64,000 bases of DNA, from positions 62,001-126,000 of the forward strand of contig JAVSML010024007.1 in assembly GCA_038503035.1 (NCBI GenBank), in the 5' to 3' direction. A model generated the notes under the pieces. That model was not told where the DNA came from and did no database searches. It was given only the letters and a program-made list of their open reading frames with translations. This document shows positions 1 to 11,400 of the stretch, in pieces (the stretch's first letter is position 1; each line of letters opens with the position of its first letter). The position numbers and the translations under genes were made by a program. This stretch comes from Crocodylus rhombifer (Eukaryota > Chordata > Crocodylia > Crocodylidae).

Positions 1-45
1 CTCAAGCATAGTACTAGGCAAGTAAAATGGAAAACAAATGATATT

Positions 46-389
46 TTCTAGAGCAGTGATTCTCAGCCAGGGTGCCACAGCATCTTAGAGTGTCTTGACT
101 TTTTTTCAAGGGTGCTATGAAATGTTAGCACCGTTAGGTGTGCAAACATATCTCATCGGTAAACCCAGTGATCCCAAACAGGAATTTATATGGTCAAGAA
201 CATTCTGCCCTTTTGTGTTCTAGCTAAGTTTTTTGCAGCAGAAGAATAACTATTATTATTCTATAGTAAACAATTCAAAAAAATCTGAGTTGCTATTTTC
301 AGAAGGGTGCCTCTAGTTTAACAAGGGGTGCCTTGAATCTATTGGGGGGTGCCTGGAGCCTAAAACTGTTGCGTATAATTGTTCTAGAG
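46..389. mobile_element. hAT-like non-autonomous DNA transposon (MITE) with 8-bp target duplication
   Basis: Seen: the 8-mer TTCTAGAG occurs at 46-53 and again at 382-389, exactly flanking 54-381. The element starts CAGTGATTCTCAGCCAGG, and the reverse complement of its end starts CAATTATACGC; 7 of the first 11 positions agree, so the terminal inverted repeats are decayed. The interior has several GGGTGCC motifs and no reading frame. Known: 8-bp target duplications and short CA-G-rich inverted ends are typical of the hAT superfamily. Inference: a short internally deleted copy mobilised in trans. The target 8-mer is almost palindromic, so a chance match is slightly more likely than for a random 8-mer. 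Confidence 0.7.
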
Positions 390-3300
390 TCTAAGCACAC
401 CAGTGTATGTGGAAACCACCCAAAAGCATAAAAATTTCATAATTTTTTATTACAATAAATACAGCAGTAACACTTCATACATACTAAAATACATTTTCAA
501 CAGTCCAAGCTGCAACAGGCTTTACAATGTTTTATGCTGAGTTTTCTTACTTTGAAAACATAATGTTTTTCATAGTTTGTCAATGAATCCACAAAAGTTA
601 CCTTCATTTTCACAATCACTGAAGTCACAAAAATCTTCCTCTTCAGAACTTTGATTTTCACGTGCCTCATAAAGAATGTTATGCTTACTGCTAGTAAGTG
701 ATTTCAAATTTTACATTTCTTAAAGGAATTAATGACAGCTTTGAATAACACTTAATCCCAAGTTTTTTATACACACATAATTTTGTATAATGATAGGTCT
801 TTTGTGACTTGTATAATTATTGTTGTAACAGGGTGAGAGGAGAAGAGAGGATATCTCCACTTGCACTCTTCCCAGGCTGGGATCAGGAGGCAACCTTTAC
901 AGCTGCCACTGCTGTGGGGATGTCATGTGCTTTGGCACCAACCCAACTGTTCATGTCAGGATGACCTAAATCCAGAAGGGACCGTTTTGTGGCTGGCAAG
1001 GTAATCCCCAGGCAGAAGCACAGAGGACACTGGCAGCATGCCTGAGCTGCAGAAGCTCTAAGTTCCTGGCAGTATTGGGAACTCCCTTGACTTAACTATA
1101 TTAAACTCAACTTAACTATATTAAACTCTATTTGTAGGCAAATAGGACTTCACAGGGCCAGAGGAAGCCATCACTGATTGGTTGAACTGTCTGGTTCAAT
1201 AAGAGAATGACAGTAGTAAGAGGAAGGGGCTGTGGACTGCAGATGGAAGGACACATACCAGGATATGGTGGGGGGCAGACATCCTGCCCAAGTTTTCTTT
1301 TATTTATGGAGGATGGATACCTGGGGATTCCAGGTGGGAAACCAGGACCCTATTTCTAAAGGATGCTTTCAGGCTGAGATGGAAGGGCCAGGTGTCCAGT
1401 GAATCCTTTCAGCCAGCTCACAGGAACCCAAGTGACTACATGTAGATACTGCAGTTTGTGTGGCAGGAGTATAGGGGAAGACGACCCAATAGTACCCCCA
1501 TCTCTGGTCATGCCAGTTTGTGTAGATAGTGTTTCAAGACACCAGTGTGCTATACCCTAGCAGTATAGAACCAGCAGACTAAGACTGCAGAGAATTCAGT
1601 GACCTCTGGGGACCCAAGATTGACTCAAGATAAGCCCAGCCAGGTGGCGGTCCCAGTGAGACTATTCTATCATTTACTAGCAAGTCATGATGTGTGAGTC
1701 TTTAGCAGGGACCAAACCCTTGCCTGGAAAAGTAACAGGCAAGCTTAACCCCAATGGGGGCCCTTGTTAAGACTGTCCTTGCACGTATTTGCAATTCATG
1801 GCATCTCATAAATATGTAGCACCAACTTACACTTCTGCCGAACTCTTTCAGGTTTCTTTCTTCTGGTGAAAATGACAATTCCATTTTACCTATTATTAAT
1901 CACCCATGAAGCACTCAGTCTTCCAGGCTGGGGTGCTTAGCAGATCTCTTTAGCTGCTTCTCTTTTATTAGATTTGTGATCAAGTCATTTTGTCTCTTCA
2001 ACAACAATACTTTTAAAATTCTGAGTAGAGAGCCAACATATCTTTTTTTGCAGGTCTATTTTCTTCTGTGTATTTTATCACTCTTAATTTGAAACCCACT
2101 GTATTAAAATGTCTGCATTCCTGATCTGTACTGGTTACTACATGCTAGAAATGCACCACATTACACATTATAGTATCTTTTAAAGAATAGTTATCTTTAA
2201 GATAACATAAGGAACTACGTTTTATATTCATCCACCACTAAACCATGTAGTGTCTTACATTTCAGATCATGTTGGCTACCAAGCTTATGGCATTATCTTT
2301 AAGTTGCCAATATTTGATTTCAGTTATTTTTTGTTACTCTGCTTATAAGGTATAGCTTATTTGTATATATTTTTGTATAGAAAAATGCATTTTGTGATAG
2401 AAAATACAGTATTCATGACTATTTTAATGAGTTAGAAACTAAAGTGCACTTCATGATACTGAAAAACTTTTACATTTTATTTTCACAAACTTTAGTGCAA
2501 TTTAAAGCAATTTATGCAAAACAGTGCAATAATTCAATATTTGACATGCAAAAAAATTCCTTTTTTGAAAATTTGGGGTCCATCTTACAAGTTTGTTTAT
2601 ATGGCTTCTATGTGGAGAAGGATATAGAATAGGTAATAAATGCAGCTGGGGGGAAAGAAAGAGGAAAGGTCCCAGTGCATAACGGGGCAGTGAAAGAAGA
2701 GGAAGGAAAAAGAACAGAAAAGGTAAAGGCAATGACTCAAGAACTGTGATGATGAAGACAGAAAAAAATGACAGGGTTGCGAAAGCCCACTCTTCACTTA
2801 TGTGAGTCCCTTCTGAGCCTTGTGAGAGGCAGAGAACCAAAGGTAATGCAGCTACTATGGCTACTCTTGTAGAATCACACTGGAAGGCTCCTTCTTCCTG
2901 TCTTCAGTAGCTGGGGTGATCACCCCCGGGAAAATAGCAAGAAGAATTCTAACACAAGATCCTGTATCCTGTAGGAAGAACACGTGAGCTTATGACATTT
3001 GAAGTCTGCTGACAAACTATTCATGAACACTGAAAAGAGCAAAAGCCATCAAATACATGGTTTATTATAGGGAGTTCACCCAGTTCCATGCAAAGCGAAC
3101 CAATGTTCACCAAGCACATGTTTGTTATAGGCTGGCTTTTATTGAGATGTGAGAACTCTGTGTCATTGATACATGGACTAACAGTGTAATAGATTTTTAA
3201 TTGAACTGAGAAAAATACTTGTGAGGTCAAAGTTTTTAATGAATGAGCAGATTAAATGTTCTGTGAAAGATACCATATGGCTTTTAAAAATCTCAAAATT

Positions 3301-4249
3301 AGTTGCAAAGTCACAGTTAATTTAATTATATGGTCTCACTGTCTTGGGATAATAAAGCAGACTGAGAATTATAATAGAGTTAGTCTGAGAATGAAACCTT
3401 TACTGTTGAGATACATTTTGCAAATGAAATGTTATGGCTAACTGCTTTTAAATGACTCTGCTTACATTCATAAAGATATTATTTTAAAGATAATGGCATA
3501 TTTAGATCATAATACAACTGATTGTGTTGTGCAATCCACTAGCTTGCACTTTATTGCTTTGTTGCGTTTCTCCATTTAACATCTGTACACATGCAAATTT
3601 TGTTGTTGATACAGCTACGATTCTGTTGGAAAAATTTAGCTTGCAAACACCACTGGGCCACTTAACAATCCAAACAGCCTGAAAAACACATTGGTTGCCT
3701 CTAAAAGGTTATAAATTGCTTTACATAACTGAAATATCTTCAGAATGTGAAGTGGGGTACATTGAGGGAAGTACAAGGAGATATGCAGTTACTAACCAGA
3801 TATTTTCTGTTTGTATTAAGTAAACTCGGTCTAAGGGGCAGCCCTGAAAGTCTAGTCCTTACAGGACAGCCTTGTTAACAGCTGCTGTCAGAGACATGTG
3901 CAATTAGCATAAAAGACAATAGAAGCTGTCTATACATAACCATATCAACCATGTGTTTTAGATCAACAGTATGCTTCTATCATAGTACCTTTCTTGTCTC
4001 CAATTGTAATTCAGTTTATGGAATTCTCTTGAGTTCAACATTGTTTCTTTATGAATGTCACAGATGCACAAACTGGCATCCTTCCACTAACTGATCTTTA
4101 TCCCAAGCCCTTCCTCAGTTGAAAACATCGTATTTGTTTCCAGTGTTTTCAGCTTGACTGTTTTCCTGCTGTTGGCTAATACTTCTTGAGTCAGATCTTT
4201 ATTTGCTTCATTTATTTTCGGTACCCTTTGGCACCCAGGGGAAAATTGA
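390..4249. other. no gene seen; AT-rich DNA with a GC-richer patch at about 820-1700
   Basis: No reading frame here resembles a known protein. From about 820 to 1700 the sequence is clearly richer in G+C than its surroundings, which in this window usually marks an old interspersed repeat, but I could not define ends or a family. The rest is AT-rich with no clear repeat structure. Confidence 0.5.
1091..1130. repeat. 20-bp direct tandem duplication
   Basis: Two adjacent 20-bp units, CTTAACTATATTAAACTCAA (1091-1110) and the same with one change (1111-1130). A recent local duplication, probably replication slippage. Confidence 0.85.
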
Positions 4250-4525
4250 TATTGTGGCAAAAGTACAGGACTAGAAATACAGAGTTCTGGGTTGTGATCT
4301 TGCCTGTGTCACAAACTTCCACTGTGATGTTGTACATTTTGTATATGACTCTTCTAACCCAGGTTTTTTCGAGCTTCAAAATAAGAATGGTTCAAAATAA
4401 GAAACTTCCAGCTTCAAAATAAGAAGGTTTTTTTTCCAGCTTCATTTCCTAACTTACAGGGATAGTATGAACCTTATTCATTAATATTTGAAAAGTATTT
4501 AAAGAGCTTAACGAAGAAAGTGCTG
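4250..4525 (+). mobile_element. MIR / CORE-SINE-like remnant
   Basis: Seen: the order of short blocks ACAGGACTAGAAATACAGAG, TTCTGGGTT, TGTGTCACAAACTTCCACTG, then later CTAACTTACAGGGATAGTA and a tail TTCATTAATATTTGAAAAG. Known: this order (acquired tRNA-like head, central core with CTGTGTGACCTTGGGC-like text, tail ending near TTTGTAAAGCGCTT) matches the layout of amniote MIR/CORE-SINEs. Inference: an old, strongly diverged copy in plus orientation, expanded in the middle by the small tandem repeat at 4375-4425. The call is by eye and the head is too decayed to show A and B boxes clearly. Confidence 0.55.
4375..4425. repeat. three copies of a 13-mer inside the SINE remnant
   Basis: TTCAAAATAAGAA occurs at 4375-4387, 4391-4403 and 4413-4425, all identical and separated by 3 and 9 bases. 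Identity of the three units contrasts with the decay of the surrounding SINE, so the expansion is younger than the SINE. Confidence 0.85.
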
Positions 4526-6152
4526 AAAAAATATGGGGTATACTACAAGGCCATGCAAAACATCAGAGAAGAATAAAGAATGCCTTCACACTTAGTCACT
4601 TAGCAAGTGTGTGCCTGGGTGGCAGAGAACCAACAAGCATCTGTATAACTGGACTAACATTAACACATTTAAAAAATCTGCTTTTTTTACAGAGGAAATT
4701 AAATGTGAAGAACCCAGTACAAATGTAGGGCAGTGATCTTTTTTGACTTGTAGGAGCTTTAGCAAAGAGTATCAACAACTCAAACCAGATAACTCACATG
4801 GGCAATTGCTCAAACCTACAGTGAAAATTCTGCACTCGTGCCTTAATGGAAATAAAAATACTGTTCAACCAACCATATTTTATCCTTTCATCAATATCAG
4901 CATGAAAACTAAAATTGCTAATAATGAATAATTCAGGATTTTGAATGTTGTAACATTGGGGGAGGGTTGGGTTTTTTTTGTTTTTTGGTGGGGTTTTTTA
5001 AGCCTATTGGCTTCTCATAAAACTTGTGTTTAATTTTTCAGTGTACATTTTTTTAGACATATATATATTTAAAGTGGGAGGTATTTCTTCTGTGAATACA
5101 TAGGCTAAATTAGGAGTTGGAAATTAAATATTTACGGGGTATAATGCAATGTAATATAACATATTGAATGCACATACCAATAAAATGAAAAATGCACCCA
5201 TCACAAATATTCTGCAAGCAATTTTATTCAAAAACAAATTTCATACAATCTTAAATGACTTAATGCTAACTAAGCAGCAAAAAACTAAAACTTCTACAGC
5301 TCTTTCTCACATTTAATAAAAGCCCAAGTAAAACTCAAACTCACAGCAAATTAGAATGATGAGCAGAATCTTTAATTACCATCCATTCTGATTTATTATA
5401 ATTAAGTCCAATGATGGAGAAAGGCTAGAAGTTATATCTAGCTCCAGCATTTACTGAATAGAAAATGTGCCAACTTTGAGGAAAAGAAATGTTGAAAACC
5501 AGAGGAAAGCGTTATAGATAATCTGAATCATTAAAAGATTTTGTAGATGCAGATTTAAAATTTATGTTTTCTCTTTTCTAGTCATATATTGAGGAACAAA
5601 AGAGTCCTATAATACTGTACCTTATATTTAAAAAAAAAATCCCTCAAAATATATAACTGGGTCTCTACAAATAATGTGTAGTATTTTTTTCATTTAAAAG
5701 TGTATATATTAACTTAGATATTTTCTTTCAATTCTTATAAAAATATTTCTTTTGCTTATTTATTCAGGAAATTTTAATACATACTATGACATTTTTCTGC
5801 ATGTTATGTGTGTATGTTAAGCTTGTGGGTCTGCCCCGACACCTGATGACCCCTGGATGCAGACCTGCCTTATGCACTCTCTGGCTCCATCCCTGCTGTC
5901 ATTCTCTTGCCTGCCATATCTTTGCTGTTATTGCTAATATACTGGGGTTTTAGTCTCTAGTGGTCAGGAGTAATTTCTGTGGTGCTCCCATTTTTAGCTC
6001 CTTCCTTGAGCTTCTCTGCACAAACTCAGTCTTGGGGATCTCTGTGCTTCCAAAGGGTGCTTCCTCAGGCCTCAAAACACTTGTTCAAGTTTCAGCCATC
6101 CTAGGCTCCCTCTTACTAGTAACAAATGTAGGGAGTTCCCTATTACTGTCCT
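4526..6152. other. no gene seen; AT-rich
   Basis: Homopolymer-rich AT DNA with only short chance frames. From about 5820 to 6150 it becomes GC-richer just before the foldback element, but no family could be named for that patch. Confidence 0.5.
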
Positions 6153-6979
6153 TTAGGGGTTTGTGAAACAGGCCGTGTTCAATTTGGATTCAGATTCACC
6201 CTGAATCGGGGTAGTGATTATCTATATGTTGATTTGGATCACTGTCTGATTCAATTCAGCTGAATCTGAATCTGAAGATTTGATGATGACTCAGAGAATC
6301 AGTGATTCAGTCATAGACACAGCTTTAAATGTTTTTTCTACATATCTTGAAATACCAGGCATGGCTGATGAATGCTATGATGGTGGGGCAGATGGAGCTT
6401 CCCACAGGAGCACAGGGGGAAGGGGGACACGTGCTCAGTAGTGTACCCGGCAGTAGACTGGAAGTAGTTCCAGTTCATTTCTGGGTCTGCCACTGACCGT
6501 GCAAGGGACCCCCCCACACCCCCTGGCTTGGTGATTGGCCATGAGGGGGCCCCAGGTGCACCCCCCATGGCCCAGGAAGCACTAGTTGTCAAGTTGGGGG
6601 GTGGAGGGGAGTCCCCCATGCACTCCCCAGTGGACTCAGAAGTAGACTGGAAGCGCTTCTGGTCCACTTCCAGGTCCACTGCCGAGCATGCTGGGGACCC
6701 CCTCACAATGTTCCCATGGGATGCTCCATCTGCCCCAGCATCTCAGCATTCACGAACCACCTGGTACTCTGAAGTATGTAGAAAAAACATTTAAAACTGA
6801 GTCTATGTCCAAACTGTCAAATCTTTCCGAGTCTCTCCAAATCTATTTGGAGGGTTCTGAGTTGATTCAGAGAGATTAAAGGGTCTCCTGTTTTAATTCA
6901 TATTCGGAGATTCAGCTGCTGAATCAAGCCAAATCTCTGCCAAATCGAATCAGCAACTGAAGCTTTGCACAGCCCTACT
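6153..6979. mobile_element. long foldback (inverted-arm) DNA transposon, copy 1
   Basis: Seen: the two halves are inverted copies of each other. The left half reads TTTTTTCTACATATCTTGAA, then ACCAGGCATGGCTGATGAATGC, and the reverse complement of the right half gives the same order with mismatches. The right end reads GCTTTGCACAGCCC; the left begins after TTA with GGGGTTTGTG. Related copies lie at 24255-24983 and 50553-51105, and all three left ends follow TTA. Known: PIF/Harbinger elements duplicate a TTA-like 3-mer and often begin with GGG. Inference: non-autonomous Harbinger-like foldback element; right flanks do not preserve the TTA, so the superfamily stays uncertain. The mirrored frames at 6338-6706 minus and 6528-6794 plus resemble each other because of the arms and are not genes. 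Confidence 0.7.
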
Positions 6980-7020
6980 ATCTATATCTATATCTATATC
7001 TATATCTATATCTATATCTA
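6978..7020. repeat. (TCTATA)n microsatellite
   Basis: About seven uninterrupted TCTATA units, starting immediately at the right end of the foldback element. Confidence 0.95.
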
Positions 7021-8717
7021 AAAAATACAGTGTGTTCTTTCAGTATACCCTATTGCTGGTTTGGAGAGCACACCATAGCTAAAGGGGTTGGGACTTTCCT
7101 CAATGAAAAATTGCTTTTTTTTCATTCTTGAAATCATGCTTTCTTAATGCAGCCTTAGCAATCATAACAGAATAAAGGCTGAATGAACAGAAGATGAAAA
7201 ATGACCCTTTTGATTATAGGCTGCACTCTAGGATGGTGAGGACTATTTCATACTCCAGAGGCATAGGAGTTTATTCAGTACTTAGGACTGAGGAGGTGGA
7301 CTGATGTCAGCTGACCACTGTTTGTGTATAGGAGTCCTACACACAGCATGCAGCTTCTACTGCTTCTGCTGCTGCTGTAGCCAACCATGACTTTCCTGTG
7401 AACCTGAACAATAGTGGCAGAGAGAGAGAAAAAGTCCAGCACAGTAGCCCTGTGACATGGACTCCCTGGGAGTTACATCTGGGGCCCTGTTCACTGTCTT
7501 GCCCTGCTCTCTGGGGCTGCACCTGCTGTGAGAAAAAATCACTTGTGTCTTGGCAGAAGCAGTGCATGAGTAAAAACTTAGAAGGAGGGATAGAGAAAGG
7601 GATTTTGATGCCCCCACATAGTTGGTGCTTGGGGCTGATGCCCTTTCCCCTAATTACACTACTGCCCTGTTACTGATCACTTCAATTTCAGTTACTTGGA
7701 AAATATAAACTGAAAATTAAAACTTAAAAAAAGGGTGAAATGTTCAAAACTTATTTGATGTCCCAGTGGCTAGATTGAAGCCTGAATGGAAGAGGAATAT
7801 GCAGGATAATAATTTGAAAAAGAATATCTTAGACGTAAGCAAATCTATTCTCTGGTCAGGACTTTACATACCTGTTTTCACACTGTTGTGAAATGTGCTA
7901 TAAAGCAGAGAGAAAGTAATGCTTTCTTAAATGCTTGAAATGTAGGTATAGTCAGAGCAAGTCTATGTGACAGACACTGGACAAGGTTTCTCTTTTTGGT
8001 CAAGAAAGTGCTGGAGAAACTATCTGCGGGGAATACAGAAATCTGCTGATACAGAAAAAGGTAGCTGACAAAGTTCCAGAAAATTGAATGTGATGAAAAT
8101 GTGAACTTTATAAAAAAGTGATTTTGGGTACAGAACATAAAGTATGAAAAACAGGTACTCTGAGGAGATTGTGACTATTCTTTTGTTTGGGTAAGTGGCC
8201 TGTAATTAGGCTGAACTTTGTCTTCTTCAACTTACTAATGTTATGGCAACTGGCAAGAGAACAAAAATCAAGTCTAAGTTGGATATTGTGATGGTGGAGA
8301 TGCAAAGGCTTCTGAACAGTAAGCTAATGGGGAAATTATCTTAGCAGGATAGTCCTGTAGACAAAGAGAGACCGTGTACTGACAACATCAAAATGGCACC
8401 CTAAGTATAGTTGTTGTTACCTAATTGTTTTTTATCTGCAAAACTCTACTGCTTCTGCTCTGAGTGGACAATCCTCTTGCTGATGGGGGACATGTGGTAA
8501 AAAAACCTTTTGTGAAGGTTGGGTGAAGGTTTGAGTAGGTCCGTGTTTGTGGGGCAAATATTTGTGTGTGCAGTGGTGGGAAATACCCATTAATTTTCAT
8601 AGCTTACTACCAACACACTGCAAAATAAACATTTGCTTTTTATGCAGATACTGCTTGGTTGCTCATGAGTAATTTGCACTAGACGCTGTCTCTGGTAATA
8701 GGGTGTTGACAATTCTT
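7021..8717. other. no gene seen
   Basis: Mixed composition. Overlapping frames at 7337-7676 on both strands come from a GC-richer patch and show no family features. The stretch 7700-8350 has no visible repeat or motif. Confidence 0.45.
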
Positions 8718-9250
8718 CAAGCAGTCCTCACACTTATGACACAATTGGTTCCTGAAAACTGTGTCTTAAGTCAAAACATTGTAACTCAGAACTGATTTTC
8801 CCACAGGAAACAATGTTATAAATGGGGGATTGGTTCCTGAACCAAGGCCCAATACCCTATTTTCACCAAAAATAACCCAGAATGTTGTACTCAATCAATT
8901 ATAGATGAGTAATATAGCTACATTAATGTATTTATATTGTAAATAGTAATCATATTGATTTGGAAGGACTTTTTGAAGGGCTCTTGGCTGGAGTCTTCTC
9001 AGGAGTCTTGGCTGCAGGTTTTTCTAGAGTCTTGTCTGCTTTCTTAAAGAAAGTGTTCAAGGAAGTTTGGAGAGATGTTTTTTCAGGGAGATGGGTGGTG
9101 CAGCAAACTTGTTCACTGGCATGGCATGGCATCAGATCAAGTGTTGTAAAGCTGAAACTGCCATCAGGAAGTTGAAAAAGTATGTCAATTTATAAATGTT
9201 GTAAGTGCAAAACATTGTAACTTGAAATGTTGTAAGTCAAGGATTGCCTG
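8718..9250 (-). mobile_element. Tigger/pogo-like DNA transposon remnant
   Basis: Seen: left end CAAGCAGTCCTCACACTTAT; the reverse complement of the right end is CAGGCAATCCTTGACTTACA, so the terminal inverted repeats agree over about 23 bases with few differences. TA follows the right end; the left flank is TT. Inside, near both ends, the motif AAAACATTGTAACT recurs in inverted arrangement. On the minus strand, 8950-9132 is open for 60 codons with a region containing TSLNTFFKKADK and then a Lys/Pro/Ser-rich tail. Known: Tigger elements start with CAGGC-like ends, carry paired inner repeats and duplicate TA. Inference: an internally deleted copy keeping a small piece of transposase tail; that the 60 codons are true transposase remnant is uncertain. 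Confidence 0.65.
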
Positions 9251-10491
9251 TATTGTTTTTGACTTTGCCCTGGTCAACTCTGGCTCTAGTCAGAGCCTAT
9301 GACTACCTCTGGTACCTTTGGCATAGGCAACCTCTTGTACCTTTTCTGTCCTGTTTTGTCTTCTTTGGCCTTTGCCTCACTGTAAGGGGAAAGAGAGGTT
9401 CATGCTAGGAGTACTATAAGGAGTGCAGAAGAGATCTTAACTACTACTGATCCCCCACTGACATTAGATCACTGAGGGAACCTCATGCTGATGGCTGTAA
9501 CTTACAGCTATTCTCTGCAGCCCTATTTCATGTAAAACTCAAGTAACACAGAATCAGTGAATAACCATTTCCTTGCAGCTCTCCTTAATCAGAGACTCTG
9601 AGCTGAGCTCAGAGAAGTGTAGAATCAAGCACTATAGAAGCACTGCACCCTGTCTAGCATTGCATCTTGAATAATGGCAATACAATGAGGCATAAACAAG
9701 GCAAAGAACAGATAATTGAATAGTAAATAACTTCATCCATTTTGGTAGCATTAGCAGCTTGGGCTATTGCCTGTGTAAGCAATAGAGAAGAAAACATTTG
9801 ACAATGCAATGCATGGCTCACCTGATTAGCTAGATGCCAGCTATGACACCAAGGCTTTCAGCAATGAAAATTAGGGACTTCTTAAAAAAAATCAAAACAA
9901 AACATTAACATTTCATCAAATAACACACAACAGAAGGGGAGTTTTCTATTCATGGCTCAGTGGGGGCATCAAAGGTCATATCATTTGTAGAAGAAGCAAG
10001 AAAATAATTAAAGGCAGGTTGCAGCTGCAAGAAATCTATGCAACCTACAATATTTTTTCCTCTAGCTGAGAAAATATATGACCAGTTTAAACTGCAGACT
10101 GTTTCTCTTGCCTTAGGTATTTTGCCTTGCTAGGAATGTTCTCTGTTAAAATATATTTTCAGAGAACCATATTTGTATATGTATTTCTGTTGCAGCAGTA
10201 GCCTTAATGTGCATTTCAACAATTATTCAGGTATCCAATTAACTTGCTTTATGAATGCCTTGGAATTTCTATAGTAACTAAAGAATTAAACTCTAGTCTT
10301 TACAAAAAAACACCTACTGCAGATATGCAAATATACTCAGTAAATAATGTCTCTACAAGGCATTAGTAATTCTATTTGGGATTACTGACCAGGAAATCAT
10401 AGCTAATCATGAGTTTATGATGGAAATTACCCAAGATCTCACAGCAGGCAGGCCACTCATATACTGTCAAGCTCTCGAGGTCACTTTGGCC
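9251..10491. other. no gene seen
   Basis: AT-rich, no repeat family recognised, no reading frame above 60 codons. Confidence 0.5.
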
Positions 10492-10601
10492 CCGATTCAG
10501 TAAAATACCTAAGCACATAATTACCTGAACAATCCTGAACACAATGTAGGACTACTTGTATCCTTAAGGTCAGGCACATATTTGAGTATCTTGCTGAATC
10601 T
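10492..10601. repeat. small palindromic old interspersed repeat
   Basis: Left end GATTCAGTAAAATACCTAAG and the reverse complement of the right end GATTCAGCAAGATACTCAAA are near-identical, giving a foldback of about 110 bp. Similar text (GATTCAGCAAAGCACTTAAGC style) is, from memory, common in turtle, bird and crocodilian genomes. Inference: an old MITE. Confidence 0.6.
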
Positions 10602-11169
10602 GTCTCTAAGTGCTGCTATTTTTATTTATCCTGAGAAGTAACTTACTCTAAGTTCCCTTATTGATTTCAGTATGTTTCCTGAAGTAGCAGGTGGTATGGG
10701 CTCCCTTCCTTCCTCATGCTCTTGTGATAAGGTATTAGCAGAATTTGTATATTCATTGGAATCTGACAGGCCACATTACAAGCACTTCTGCTATGGCCTC
10801 AAGCTTACAACTTCTGTGCTGTCAGCCATGCACCTTAGTACCTGCACCACCCCAGTGTGCCTGGTATAGGAGTAAAGGTGATAGATTCTGGCTGTAAAAT
10901 AATCACCGCCATTGTCTGCTGTTACCAGATTTGCCCATTATTTTGGGGTGTGCTCATTTATTAGGGATACATTTCTAGGGTCTTGATAATTCTATCAATG
11001 TGCTGCTTGTGTTACTTGTGTTTCTATACAGAGCTGTCTATCTCCCTTCCGCAAGTCCTCACCCCCAATGGAGCTATCTTGCAGGACTCAGCTTCAATGG
11101 GGCTGGGTTCCTCCAGTCACCAAATCAGTCATACACACAAACACACACAGATTAATGTGACACGCCTTA

Positions 11170-11400
11170 CCCGGCCGGGTTGATCAGCATGGACAGCCTG
11201 ACACCCTCATATGCCAAGAATCAGTTCATCAGAGCAACAATAAACTGCAGTCAGACACAAGCACACAGGTAAACAGAATACCTCTGAACCCGGCTGGGTG
11301 TCCAGCTGACACCCTCATGGGCCAGCTTTCAGTTCATTAGGGCACATCTGAGCCAAACCTGGTCAATCAGCCTGTACAAGCTGATCCCTTTATGTGTTTC
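11170..11400. repeat. diverged direct repeats in an unclassified element
   Basis: Two blocks share CCGGCYGGGT, then CTGACACCCTCAT, then TTCAGTTCAT in the same order, at 11170-11230 and 11289-11336. A weaker third block starts near 11358 with GGTCAATCAGCCTG. This suggests a two-to-three-unit tandem region, as found in some LTR U3 regions, but no LTR ends were found. Confidence 0.5.

Noticed and set aside
6338..6794. 122-codon minus and 88-codon plus frames sharing sequence
   Set aside because: They are the two arms of the foldback element read in opposite directions.
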